Positions 24,504 to 36,750 of a stretch of DNA of 64,000 nt are shown here, one piece after another. This stretch comes from Dermanyssus gallinae (Eukaryota; Arthropoda; Arachnida; Mesostigmata; Dermanyssidae): positions 40,785 through 104,784 of the forward strand of contig QVRM01003942.1 of NCBI GenBank assembly GCA_003439945.1. The letters run 5' to 3'. The position numbers and the translations under genes are program-made. Below the pieces are notes generated by a model that did not search any database, was not told where the DNA came from, and saw only the letters and a list, made by a program, of their open reading frames with translations. Every line of letters begins with the position of its first letter. Position 1 is the first letter of the stretch.

Positions 24504-24839
24504 TTATCTTACAAGAAATGTCAATAAACAAACAGTTGAACATCCGATTGCATTGCCCACTTGAACAACTTGCCTCCTATTCGACATAAACGACCGCAGC
24601 CAAAACAAAAAAATATCATCCGCTCCATATCGAGTTAACTTTTTAATCAGAATATTTACATCAACTGTATCAAATGCTTTTCTAAGATCTATAAATACGC
24701 CGGCGACTGTCTTTTTTAACATTAGGTTTCTGCGAACCTCTTCAACAAAATCCATGATGGGTACAGTCGTCGACATTTTGGATCGAAAACCGAACTGACG
24801 CTGACTTAGGCCATTAAACATCTCAAAGTGTTTGTTCAA
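24504..24839 (-). mobile_element. RT core fragment (CR1/L2-like), opposite strand
   Basis: A 111-codon minus-strand frame. It reads LSQRQFGFRSKMSTTVPIMD, then VAGVFIDLRKAFDTVDVNIL with the conserved palm Asp and A-F-D-T-V, and SFMSNRRQVVQVGN. These are RT blocks 2 to 4 of CR1/L2/jockey-type elements. The catalytic YADD block is lost at the truncated 3' end. It faces the plus-strand C-terminal fragment at 23956-24363. Confidence 0.75.
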
Positions 24840-24928
24840 CTGTTCATATATAGCTGATGTATGTATATTGTGTACCTACAAGAGACCATATTAAAAATGG
24901 CCAAACTATTCAAAATAGTATTAAATCA

Positions 24929-25015
24929 TCAACTGTTCTCATCATCTGTTATCAACTGTTATCATCTGTTATCATCTGAAATCAACTGTTATCATACTTT
25001 AATATGATAACAGTT
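24929..25015. repeat. Short tandem repeats and a 13-bp palindrome
   Basis: Repeats of ATCATCTGTT and ATCAACTGTT at 24929-24990, followed by a perfect inverted repeat: AACTGTTATCATA at 24984-24996 and its complement at 25003-25015 around a 6-base spacer. Confidence 0.8.
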
Positions 25016-25680
25016 TTCGTTCAAATCCAAATGTGTGGTTGTATTGTTTATTGTAAATGTAACATGAATGCATTCATTAATTCCTCTGGAATATTCTTCC
25101 ACCTATTGCGCCTAGCAGTCATGAGGTCCGGAAGTGTTGCTAAAACATGAGTTTAGACTCTAAATCATCGTTTCAGCATCTCATTCAACGTGCTGGCCAC
25201 TAGGGACTTGTTTGTGACCGCCGCGGTAACTGACTCGCTTCACAAGATAAGGTTGCGGAAACCGCTCTCCTCATCACCAGTACACTCTTCTCGTCTCCCA
25301 TTTCTCCAGAAATCATGGTTTCATCTGATACGTAGATATAATAGAACAGCCTGTTCCTCCGGGCTGGTCAAATTTCGTGATGAGCTGTGATCAATTGTGG
25401 ACGTCCTAACATTCTTCATGTTATATTTGCCTCATAATACGCGCCCTAATACTTACTTGGGGAGCACTACGGAGCTACTAACTAATTGTATACATTGGCG
25501 ATAATTGGCGATTTCGAAAAACATTCGATAAAAGAAAGGGATCATCTTGATTAGCTGTATTTAAACAAAAGCTGGACCTCAATAGAGCCAGGAGTGTCAC
25601 AATCGCAGTCTGACAGAAGGAATGGATGCAGGTTACACCCGGGGTGACCAAAGGAAGCTGGATTAAAAGTCTAATATCGG
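25016..25680. other. No gene recognised
   Basis: AT-rich sequence with short open frames on both strands and no clear motif. Confidence 0.3.
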
Positions 25681-25689
25681 ACCTCAAGG

Positions 25690-26080
25690 CTCAGTATCAC
25701 TGTCGACATGGGGAATTAACCTACAATACAGCTCAGGCTCCGACCGGTCACGATCAGTTCCAGAGTTACATAGTTAAGATAAGAAAGGTCACCAGCTACA
25801 CCTGTTGCTATACGAGTCTGGGGAGGCCGACGGCGTGGAACACACTGTCCTACACAGCGAGTCTCCTTGGGAAGCAAAGTTTACGGGCACCAAGGCCGTG
25901 AGGAGCCTCCCCATCAAGGAGGTGGTTAGCTGTATGATGACCTTGACGGAAGCGTGAAAGAAGGCGATGGACCTGTTCGACGCAATTTTGACGCTCAAGA
26001 CGGCCAAGAAAACCGCTAGGCGGGAGAGCTTCACGCGGCAGCCTCGGGAGAGTGGTCAAGACCAGGAGCCAAAAAAAAAA
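25690..26080 (+). mobile_element. Retroelement C-terminal zinc-binding fragment
   Basis: Plus-strand frames read APTGHDQFQSYIVKIRKVTS then, after a shift, GEADGVEHTVLH and MMTLTEA...KAMDLFDAILTL. The pattern G-H-x-x-F-x-x-Y followed by a Cys pair and E-H-T-x-x-x-C/S is the C-terminal domain of R1/jockey-type retrotransposons. Frame breaks show decay. Confidence 0.5.
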
Positions 26081-26650
26081 GGCCAGGCTTTCAAGCTCTT
26101 GACGCACTTCTTCAGGACGGTGTATATTTGGCATAAGCTTCCTATCTGGCTACATGTAAATATGCAGAAAGATAGACGAAGACATAATTGAACTAAACAG
26201 AAATGGCAGAGACGGAAGGTGGAATCCGGGTTGAGTGGGTTTAGGAACCCCACACTAGTCACGCAGACTGCTAATGACGCATGTGCATTCTGCATTCCCG
26301 AAACCTTCCAGAAAAAATAAAGCTTTATCTCGAGCCCTGCACGAACCCGCCACCCGTTGGAAGCTGCCGATAAGCTAATACAGCTGAGTGGATTTTGAGA
26401 GCGGTGGGCGGCTCTCTCTCACGTGGTACCCATTTTTCAAAACTTAATGTTGAATCTTTCACTGAGCACTAGTACTGACTGACAAGAAATGTTTTACTTA
26501 GACAGACACTCGGATATGTTTGATATACCTGTGAATAGAACGGATGTGCTCTAGAGGCCGCTAATGGAGCGCCAGTTAGAAAGAGGATTGCGAATTCCAA
26601 CTGAGATCACATAAAAGGACCATGAGGTGCTCTCATGGCGCACACAATTG

Positions 26651-26840
26651 CCTAGTCAGTGGGCTAGGTCGATGCAAGGTTTCGAATGCCAGTTAGCGGA
26701 ACTTATAAGAAACAAAACTTGATTGGAGAATATCTTTTTAGCTTGTTCGTTTCAATAAAGTGTGCTGCTTGCCTTAGCCGGTCAGTGGGGTAAGGTGGAT
26801 CCAAGGTTTCGAACGACAGTGGGCGGAACTCCACTGTCGT
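26651..26840. repeat. Direct repeats with B-box-like sequence and a hairpin
   Basis: Two similar blocks, 26651-26702 and 26775-26828, share GTCAGTGGG, CAAGGTTTCGAA and GCGGAAC. The second block also forms a hairpin, CGACAGTGG against CCACTGTCG with an 8-base loop. The TTTCGAA part recalls a Pol III B box, but no A box is convincing. Confidence 0.4.
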
Positions 26841-28562
26841 TTCCGCACGGGAAGCTAGTGAGTCAGTGAAGATCGTATTCTATCCGGCCGTGTTTCATCA
26901 GCCGTGGAGAGACGTGAAGGTTTTACGATGCACGGAAGGCCAGAGGATAGCCACAAAAGTACCCATTGCGCCGTGGTACCTTAACTACGTTAGGCTCTCG
27001 TTCTTCCTTTAACTCATTCTATAGAAGCATAATGATGTTTTTACCTTCATGTTTCCATAGATGACAAAAAGAGATAACAGAAAATCTCAAGCCTGTATTC
27101 TGGCATAGCTGCAAAGAGACCTCAGCCTTATCTTGGCATGTAAATACATTATGAAAATCGCGTGACACGAGACAACCTTATTCAAGCCTTTTCTCGCAAA
27201 TAGAAAGTACCTTTTACGAGACGGACGTTCTCCAGCGAGAAAATCATAATAATAGAAGGACCAGCAGAGGAAAGAAGAGCTGCGGTCGGGACAGTGCTGG
27301 AGATGCTTTATTGAGTCGCCCTGGTAGATAAAGACGACTTGGCAATCCTAAATTACAAATTTAAGGAATCTCTGAACGTTGGCTCAAAGGAAGACTACTG
27401 GATTAGGGCAAGCTTGCGTCGGTCTATAATATCGGTCTGCACTCACTGAGCTGCCCAAGAAGCCCTGGCAAATCCGCAAACTGGATGACGCCCCTATCGT
27501 TGGGTTTATGGAAAAACGTAGATGCATTGCTTCAGTAGCCGTGCACAAATAGACCTCACAATAGCTTGACGAATTTCGTAAAGTAAGCGCGTTAATGTCC
27601 AGTATATTCTCTGTTTATAATAACGACTAATAGTCTTCAACTAGTAATAACTCAGATAGACTGAATGACACAGAATGACCTGTCTGAGAGTTGGGGAGCC
27701 TTGCGTACTCTTCACTTGTCTCGTGACATAGTGGACTAGTTGACACATCACGCCAGCGCAACCTCATATACGATATAATGTCTTGTAAGCTCACCAACAC
27801 ATTGTTGCAACCGCTTGTAACATTCCCATCGAATGCCCTGTATATGTCCGACGTCGCGGTTCGTATATCTATCTACGAATATTAAATCATGACTAAGTTT
27901 GATCATATGTTCATAGATTTTACAAAAAGGCTATTTCTTTATGCGGCACGCTTGCTTTAAGAAAACAGAATGCTAATAAATACATGTAAACGTAGTCAGC
28001 TTTACTATTTAGTTTGGACACAACTTTTTATTTAGACACTAGTTTATTGCTTTAATATAAATTATTCAATGTGTGTGATTTGAATTGCGTGCACAACGGA
28101 AGGATATCATTGAATAATAAGGAATATCTAGCTGCCTAGCAGATGCTAAAGTGTGATTTTCTCTACGGCTCCTCATGATACGTGGCGGCCTGCAATCAAA
28201 GCTTTCTTCTGGACCACCGTCCGTCACGTGTTCGAATACGTTAATCCGCTTCGCGCGGGATTTTTTCGAAATTTTCTTGTAGATCGTTTGAGGTGCATGC
28301 ACGTATGTGACCACACACGTCTCTTTTGCGATCTCTTCTCCTAGACCAACGGTTCTCAGCTTTCGAATGCGGCCAACACATCTGTTGGCCAAGATTTGAT
28401 CTCCGTGATCCGTTCATTTCCTTTCGTTCAAGAACTTGACGCTGAGGTTGTCCGATTCTTTTACCAATTTGACCACCACATTCGATTGTTGTACGGTGAG
28501 CTTCCTCTCAATGTAGTTCGTGCCGTCACCGGCGGGAAGTCGCTCCCACAGGGCCTGGAGCC
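26841..28562. other. Intergenic DNA upstream of MATH-like paralogue 2
   Basis: No gene or element is recognised with confidence between 26841 and 28400. The last 150 bp are the 5' flank of the next gene; CCGTTCATTT at 28410 is shared with the flank of paralogue 1. Confidence 0.35.
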
Positions 28563-30643
28563 ATGGGTTCTGGCCAAATGGTCAGCGATGTCTTGGCAGA
28601 GCTGAACGACGAACTTCAATTTGCGAGAAAATGCCGAGAGCACTTGGCACGAAAAGTCGACACATTCAACCATAATGTGACTACGCTCCAGCAAAACGTG
28701 GCAGCCATAGAGAGCGTCTCCAAAGGCAGACGGGTTAACGTCATTAGGTGTCTGTTCACTCTGGCCTCATGTATGGCAGCATGTATTATGCTTGCTTCGT
28801 CAATTGAATATTATTATTCTTGTTGCAGACGGAATGTGGACTCAAGTGTCGCTATGAACTTCACCATTAATATTAAGGACAGCCTAATAACCGAGATTCT
28901 TCAAAAGGTACGACAAAAGTGATCGCATAAGGCCAGAGTACTTTCAGGTTTGTTGAAACTAATTAGCTTAGAGACGATTCCGCCGTCGGGCTTTCTCCCC
29001 AGAAAAAAAAAACAAGAGTATCGCTAAGATCTTTGGCTACTTTATACATATATTACATAATAGAAAGCGTACTTATTGCAAATAAAAAAAGTTGAAATGT
29101 TAGTTGAAGAATAAACTCGGTAAACATGTTTGCATATTTACTAGAGAACTTGGTAGTATGGACGGAGGATTGTGCCCTTATAAAGTTAGTAAATGGAGCA
29201 GTATGCACGTCGGTCGCCCACTGAATCACCTCCGGCGATCTCTTTTAAATGTTTTTTTTTTTCAAAACAATAAAAAATTCATTTGCACACCTTCAAGCAC
29301 GCTGATGCACTTATTTAATCAGACTCCCATACAAAAGAGCAATACAACTCCTGAATCACTACCAGTCCTTATACATCATGGGAAGGTGAATTATTTACGT
29401 ATTTGAGTCTCTTTATTTCGGGTGAGATATATAGTACAGCACCGAAGTGCAGCCACATTGAAGCGTACCGTATGCGTTGATAGGGACTTCCTGAGGTAGT
29501 TGTCGACCCGGTTCATAAAAAACAGCGTTAAGATAAAAACGACACTATTCGCTCGTCTGAGTGTGAACGCCCCACGGAGTAATTTTTTAAGAATAGTCGA
29601 TGGTTGACGCAATTGAAGACAGTTTCTTTGAAAAACGTACACAATACGCCGTTAGTAAGATTGTATAGCCCAATCTCAGGTCTATTCGAGCATTTGTGTA
29701 CATATGGACCGATAGGGTGACATGCGATGCAGAACGCTATGTACAGATGGACCGATGGGGCGACATGCTATGCCGTTATTACATTAACGGAATAAGTATA
29801 TGCGGAACACCAATATATTTTCGAAGTCTTCTTTGTGCTGAGCTTTATACTTTTCAATTTAAGGATCTGTCTTAAAATCTTTAGAAAGTCTTCACCACGT
29901 ATGCAGGCGTTCCAGACGCTCAGCTACTTCATTCTCGAAATGCATGCTTGTATCCGGGCCGATGTTTACCACCTCCACAACCTAAAAATAGCGAAAAATC
30001 CTGTCTCGCTTTAGCTGGTGCCATTATACCAATTTATAATATCCGCTGTGATTGATTATTTTTATCACGGATATTTTCAACAAACTAACACGGGATTGAG
30101 TGAACATTGACAAACAATTTCGATGACCATGACTTCATTTCTTTTCCGTAAGACTTATGCCCGTGTACGGGTTTGCATTGATACATCCAAACATCTTCGG
30201 CAAGGAGGAATATATTGTATGCAAACTCACGTTTATTCTTCCTGTACATATATGTATATTCCACACACGTATTTAATACTACAACAACAGAAATAATCGG
30301 AATTTTTAGGATTTATATAAAGAAGTATGCTTTCATTTAGTGTTAACTTTGAGAGCAATGACACACTTAAATCTGGTCGGGTTCTACCAATAGTAGCAGA
30401 TGTTAAGCAACGCTTGACATCTGGTGGGTAATTAAACGGGGAAGTTATATCGCTTAGCTCATTTATAATTTCGCAGAATTTTTTTTATAGGACAGTAACT
30501 GAAAAATGAGGTGAATGGATGTAGTTATTATTATTCGCTTGACAAACATCACCTAAATGCACATGTGACTCCTTTATATCAGGGGCGTCTGGGGAGGCAT
30601 CATAAGCAGACATGTTGAGACTGCCCCAACAGTTCCTGGATTC

Positions 30644-30685
<42 letters not shown>

Positions 30686-33600
30686 AAGAATGATAAAGTA
30701 GCAATTATATTTATGTATGTATATATAGATGGATCAAATGCAGAGTACTTAATTGTAAAACATTCCTAAATACTACTGGATTTTCGGTGTATGCTATGCT
30801 ACAATTGAATGTAGCACCAAGTACTTTGTAATCTGTATACACCATTTCATCAATTTATTTTGATCGTATGGGTGAAAAACGCTGAAGTATCATATTAGGT
30901 ATGATAATAGGGTGGCTGAATTTATGGTTTGTCTTTGTTTCGCCCAAAATGTTTCGCTTCGCGCATCATGTAGACATGTTGCTGTTCTTCAGGTAACCAC
31001 AGTAAACTGGGAGCAAAATGAATATTTCGCACTGTGGGACATTGCGTGGAACGTGAACGCATACATTGAAAAATCGCGGAATAACGAGAAGCTTCTCCTC
31101 TCAGTGAGGCCAAAACCCTACGGGCCTCTCGCCGCACCTGTCTGTGACGTAAATGTGAGTAAATGGTCCAGACTTGTCAAGTGACCAAGGTTTCTATTCA
31201 AATACACGATCTCCAATGTAATGCAGCGCAGCGAATTCAGCCAATTAAGTATCCAATCCTCCTAATTTTAGCCTGATTGGATGTATTTATTTATGTCTAG
31301 CAAAGGTTCAATTTTTGACGTGTCATACTTCAATTATTGAATCCAACACCGATGCAGCATTTCTGTGCACATATCTAGCGTAACTATAGAACATTTGACA
31401 AAATGGTATTAGAAATTTCACATCATTGAGCAAATTCATAAGGCGTCTGCGCAGAATGGTCTGAGCGATTTATTTACATAATATTGAAAATAAATCTTTT
31501 TACTCTCAGTGGCATTATTTGCAAAACACCAAATATGCACTACATTTTTACAGATTTTTGTTTAATCACCACGCTCTTGCGTTATTGTCTTAAAACGGTT
31601 AGCATTTGTTTCATCATTGTTGCTATTACATGGTATATCAAATGTGTGCTCACAGGCACGGATGTTTATCAACAAGCGATTCAACTATATAATTTTTACA
31701 TACTCTGTTTGGGTGAATTACATATGATGCATTTTTATTATATAACGTTTTTATGTTAGCACTTTGGAGTGAACAATTGTCTCCGCGTTAACGTGTAGTT
31801 ACGGGATCTCTAACCCAGTAGTTATATAAGAATCTATAACTATATAATTATAACGATTTGCTTATCCTCATATTACGTTTACTTTTTCTTCTCCCAACGC
31901 CTATATGGCCGGTTTAAGTGTTACGAGAACACACCGGAGTTGTTCTCCCAAACGTAGGGCCGCCACCAGATAGGCACCAATACATAACCGTTGTTGCGTA
32001 CAGAGATCTCTTTACGCCATCAAATGCTGACCGCATAGAGCTACTCGACATAGAGCCAGCAATGTCGAGCCCCGAATAGTTTCTTATAAATACTTCTGTG
32101 TCCCTCGCTGCCTTTAGAGAAGGCTAAGCTTCGAGTCTCACCTAGACGCTACCTTCGGGCTTCGATGAATTAGTTCATGCTAAACCGACTGAAAACATAC
32201 ACGTATGTACATAGTCATCTAGTTCTAACTACCATAATTGATTCGCCAGATCAAACACTGCCAGATGTAAATTTAATTTTTTATTTCGTTTCCAGGCTCA
32301 AAAAGTGCCCCCCCCCCTCTGTTAAGATGAGCCTTTATGGGAATTCAACATCAATTTTCCTAAAAGTGCATAATGAAAAAATGTTAAGACATTGAGCGCG
32401 AAATCCTAAGCATTCAGTGTAACAGGATCTCAACTTTTACGAACCTATTCAATAATATTTGCTTTCTGCTTTCCAACGTTGGATGGAGTCTTGGACGAAG
32501 CAGAATTGTATTCATACACGCCGGTTCAATTTGGCGGATCCATCCAACAACTCGTTATCTCGTAATCACATATAATGAAATGATATCCGGTCAGGCAAAA
32601 AATTATTAATCTCACTGTCACTCGTAAAATAAATGTTCGTCCCCCATTCCATTGCACAAAAGGGGGAGTCTCTTGTTTGCGGGCATTGATCCAATTATCG
32701 ATGCAGCGTTTCCGCGTTGAATTTCAACCGATATTCTTTGTAGCAAAAACGGCCATGCCCTTCTATCGCCAGCTGACGCAGCAACTCTGGATCCCAGCTC
32801 CACCAAAGAGCTCTTTGTGATTTTTCTCATTGAGTCTAATGTCACGAAGGCGCTTGGTTGAACGATAAAGGTTTGCTCCAATTCACGATATTTTGCCAAC
32901 TTGCGATCTTCAGCAAGGTGAGCGGCTGCTCCGACCTCCCGGCTGATGTGGCAAGCATACGAAGCGGCCAACATGCAAGACGCGGTAATGTCGTACACGA
33001 AACAGGGACCTCCATTCCATGTAACTGGAGTCAGGCCATCCGGACGCAGTTGACTGTTGGCTGAGAGACCGACCGGCTCTTTGACTGCAGGTATGTGGGC
33101 TGACTGCATTGCGTCCTGTATTCCGTCGCTCAAAGCCGAATTCTTTGAGAACCTACCTGCGCTCCTCTTGCAAGCCACACATTGCACAGTTATTTGCGAA
33201 GCAGACTGATTACCCCAAACGCTGGCTGGAGACGATGCGGGGTGCGGTATCGTCCAGCATCGTCACCAACTGCGGTGAGGGAATGGCCTAAAGCCTTTTT
33301 CCGCTTATCGGATCGATCACGGCTCTCAGTCGCGCCTGCTCTTTAACGTTGTCCGCCTGAATCATTAACCGCTCTTGGATCGACTTACTGCTTGCAAGTC
33401 CAAAGTCGATTGTGAAATGCGTTTGGGCAAAGGACCCCACTCTTCTGCATAGTAGCGGCAAGCTTGTTCCGTTTGGGCAATGAGGCTTGAGTAGGCATCT
33501 GGTGGTGCGATGTCCCTGACACCAAAGTCTCGGTGTCTTTTAGAGACCCGAGGTAAGTCGAAATGGCAATCTGCAAATCCCCATTCCCCCTGCGGACGTT

Positions 33601-35443
33601 GGGAGCGAAACTTGTAACCACGAGGTTTGCCTAAGCTAAACGTTTAGGACATCCTAAAGGGTACTTCGCAAGGTTTCGTCGAACGATTGAAGCAGGTCCG
33701 GTTCGGCATAGGCTCGTGAGCAACACACGAGGTACATCAGCCTCGGAGTTGACAAGCTCACGAAGCAGGCTGGGTAAGCGTCCAAGAGTCTCAGAGAAGG
33801 GAGCACCAGCGAGCAAGGTCAAAGCCTTTTTTAGTTCAAGATAAGCCAATAGAGTCATCGAGAACTGGCGCCCCTAGGAGCTCGAGTTCGTGATCAGGAA
33901 TCAACCTGGCAGCTGGCAGAAGATTGCACACCATTTGAAGCATGGAGCCGACATGAGGGTCCCTTTGGAAGGGGAAAAATTTTGCACTTAGCGTCGTTTA
34001 ACTTGAGTCCTGAGACGGTCTCGAACTCTATTACCTAGGCAATATCGCTCTGCACCGCCGGGGCGTTTCCCCGAGGCGAGAGTGCCGTCGTTTAGAAATC
34101 AAGGTCGTATACAAGCGGGTACAGTCGGGGAAGGTAAAAGCGCACAGCCATCAGCAGGTGGTCTCGCCTGAGCGTGTTAAAGGCGTTTTTGAAGTCTAGC
34201 TTGATCAGCACCCTGTCTGGGGCACTCGTTTTGTGGTCAACGAATGCCCGTGTTGCATGGACGGCCGCTTCCGCACCTCCCCTTATTCCGCAGCCAAGCT
34301 GATGCGGAGAGACCATTGCGACGATGTCCGGCATGCTCTTCCCGATTATGATTTTTTCAACTAAGCGGCGCAGAGTTAGGCCGACGGCAATGGGTCTAAT
34401 GCTACCATCTTTTTTGCGCAAGGCAATAAGCGAGGCGCCGTAGAAACCAGGTAGCACGAAATCAGGAAACTTTCCATTATTAGCATAGATTGACCAAGCG
34501 TACTAGGCTTAGAAGCAGTCGGTTCTCCTCGCCGTGTCTGCCGATAAGGTTCTTCAGATGACGCGGCCGAAGGTCATCGGGGTTGCCCCCTGAGCTGTTG
34601 GGAAAGCTCCGGATGGTGTTGAAGACATCTATCGCAGACACGGTAAACTTATGGGTCTCTCCGGCAGATGCGGGAGGCGGGGAAAAGGATAAGTCAAGTG
34701 GACTTGGCGGATGTTTGACCAGGAGCGCCAGCCTCGTTTCGGCAGAGAGCGGCGCTACTGAGTCGGTGGATCAAAGAACCCTTGCTGCATAGGAAACATC
34801 GCCGAGAGCAAGTTTCCCCTGCACTACACGAACTAAACGATCTATACATTATTGTCATCATGTGTAAAAAAATTGGATTTGAATACGATTTGTCGTAACT
34901 AATTTGTCGTCATAACGTGATCTCACCTAATGCCTTGAGTAACCTTTTCGAATATATTTTCTATAAGAGTAGCCCTACTGACCAACCCTAGTTTTATTTT
35001 TGTGTGGTTCCATGTGTCTGTAACAATTTTTTTTTTTCTATCATTGGCACGTTTCATGTTCGTTTAGGAAAGTGTAGATGTATTCTAAAATGCATTCTCT
35101 ACTTATGTCGCTCTGAATGGACTGACGGGCGGATTAACTGCCGTAGATGGAGATTATTGGCAGGTATGGCCAGACAATTATAAAGGATGCCAAGTTCTCT
35201 CCTGTTCTGACCAACGCTGCCTGCCATTCGCTACCAAGTGACAACAAGTATGCCAAAAAACCTCGTAGGACATCCGCGGAGCTCAGATGGTCCCTGCCAC
35301 TACGCGTTTTAAAGGAAATGCACGTTATTGATGACTTCGTCACCCTCCGAGTTCACATACGTCCAGTGGAATATTCAAACAGCGATATACAAAAGCTGTG
35401 CGACGATTATTACACTAAGTTCCAGGGAATAGTGATAGTATAA
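28563..35443 (+). CDS. Membrane protein with coiled coil and MATH/TRAF-C-like domain, paralogue 2
   Basis: Exons 28563-28907, 30993-31154 and 35147-35443, phase 0 throughout, predict 267 residues. The start is the ATG in GAGCCATGG. Exon 1 encodes a coiled coil (about 10-50, ARKVDTFNHNVTTLQQ), a hydrophobic helix (about 59-81), a Cys pair (SCCRR) and an NFT sequon at 99, matching NYT of paralogue 1. Exons 2 and 3 read YFALWDIAWNVNAYI, RPKPYGPLAAPVCDV, SPVLTNAAC, LPLRVLKEMHVIDDFVTLRV; the W, aromatic and L-x-V positions suit a MATH/TRAF-C beta sandwich. Unlike paralogue 1, exon 3 is in frame, so this is the likelier functional copy. Intron 2 holds a 2.2-kb antisense retrotransposon. Transcription and exon 3 choice need RNA support. 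Confidence 0.65.
29698..29775. repeat. Tandem duplication, about 43-bp unit
   Basis: Two adjacent copies share GTACA-ATGGACCGAT, then G-GACATGC, in intron 1 of MATH-like paralogue 2. Confidence 0.7.
30140..30175 (-). mobile_element. SINE 3' tail fragment
   Basis: TTCCGTAAGACTTATGCCCG followed by TGTACGGG matches the 3' segment of the SINE copies at 37.76 and 58.05 kb (CCGTAAGGCATTTGCCCG, TGTACGG). Only the tail is present. Confidence 0.5.
30520..30600. repeat. Dispersed repeat, also at 41.9 kb
   Basis: TTATTATTCRCTT, then TAAATRCACATGT and TTTATATCAGGGGC occur in the same order at 41918-41972. Family unknown. Confidence 0.5.
30643..30686. repeat. (TA)n(GA)n microsatellite
   Basis: A TA array passing directly into a GA array, in intron 1 of MATH-like paralogue 2. 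Confidence 0.9.
31748..31815. repeat. Dispersed repeat, also at 10.39 kb
   Basis: Second copy of the block TTAGCACTTTGGAGTG, ACAATTGTCTCCGCG, TCTCTAACCCAG. Confidence 0.6.
32618..34800 (-). mobile_element. REL-type non-LTR retrotransposon with RT, most complete copy
   Basis: Minus-strand order from 34800: a stretch like LRPRHLKNLIGRHGEEN, then RT at 34457-34092 with GASLIALRKKDGSIRPIAVG, CGIRGGAEAAVHATRAFV and LIKLDFKNAFNTLRRDHLL (palm Asp present). Downstream pieces include NDAKCKIFPLPKG-like sequence and SLCRTGPASIVRRN (33760). The last open frame (33187-32618) has EPVGLS, a changed GKRPDG motif (LRPDGLTPVTW), FVYDIT for the later Asp, AHLAEDRKLAKYRELE and FLLQRISVEIQRGNA. Many frame breaks show it is dead. 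It sits antisense in intron 2 of MATH-like paralogue 2 and explains why that intron is 4 kb and the paralogue's is 0.8 kb. Confidence 0.8.
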
Positions 35444-35575
35444 AATTACACGCATATAGTGGAAACGTGGTTGTGTATAATGTAGTTAGTAATATTGTTT
35501 TATATGTGACTTTGGACAACGCGAAATCTGCGATATAGTTCACAAGTTTTGCGACAGTGGTAATGGAACTAACCG

Positions 35576-35581
35576 AATAAA
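35576..35581 (+). terminator. Polyadenylation signal of MATH-like paralogue 2
   Basis: AATAAA about 133 bases after the stop, in sequence that parallels the 3' flank of paralogue 1. Confidence 0.55.
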
Positions 35582-35599
35582 GCGATACGTTTTACCCTG

Positions 35600-36698
35600 T
35601 TATTACATTGCCAGGACACTAATTGCACTGTGGGGGAACAATGGGCCTGCATTACGCAGGAACGCTCCGCTGTCAGGGTCCTAGCCAATAAATTCCTTCA
35701 CTTACTTGCTCGAACTATTTTTTTTGGCCTAGCGCAACATGGTTTTGAGAAACCACCAAGTATTTTGTAAAACTGAGCAAGATTGGACAACGTTTTTAAA
35801 CGCTTCAAAGACGTTTCGGTACGTCTATTTTTTAAATCTGTTATTGACCAAGTGTCTCATTCCGTTTCGGTTCGAACGCCTTGGCATGTGTGAACACCTT
35901 GGTATGCATAGCCGCACACTGGAATAGATAAAGGTATTCTAAAGTATATCATTTCTTTTGAATCAAACTTGTGACAAACTAAGTAAGACACATATAATAA
36001 ATGTTATATTACCGTCTCACATGGTTGAAGATGCGGTTGTCGATGATAGTTATCCTTTACAAGGTAGAGCTTTGTTACGATGTACGAAAGCAGGCTTCCA
36101 TTCAGCAGGGCCCTACGTTTATTGCAGCTTTGCTTCTCTAACTTATCGTTAAGGGGCTACCTTAGCAACACGCATAACATGTGCAAACTAACAACTGGTA
36201 CTTCCACAAAGGTTAAACGGTCCGACATCTACATCTTGAAAGTGTCATATGTCTTAATTTATTTTGGAGTTAATTTAGCTATAACCTGTAAGTTAATGTT
36301 TGCGTTGGCTATTGTCTAGGTGGTGGCATGCCCCTCACCCCCACCCCCCCCCCATTTTACCGTTTTACAACAACGAATGATGATTTCGCCAACCTGAGAT
36401 CTCCTAGAATCGCGGCATACGTACATGAGAAAAGCAGAATGTCCGCCATCGTGCTTTTCCAAGCAATGCATTCGCCTCTTGAATATGAGAAGCCAGTAAG
36501 ACCACCAAAGAAACGCTCACGTCTTAGGCTTTTCTTGTGCGGGGAATTTGTGCGGATTATAACGCCCACTGTACAGTCTCATCCTCACCTCAGGCTAGGT
36601 TGTAGGCCGCGACTAGCGCTTTTGCAGTAAACAGACCGTGCTCCTACTGTCAGGTTAATCATGCTCGTTGCGCACTAGCTTTGTCTACTAAACCAACG

Positions 36699-36750
<52 letters not shown>

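Noticed and set aside
24929..25015. CRISPR-like array
   Set aside because: Units are about 10 bases without unique spacers, and the DNA is from a eukaryote.
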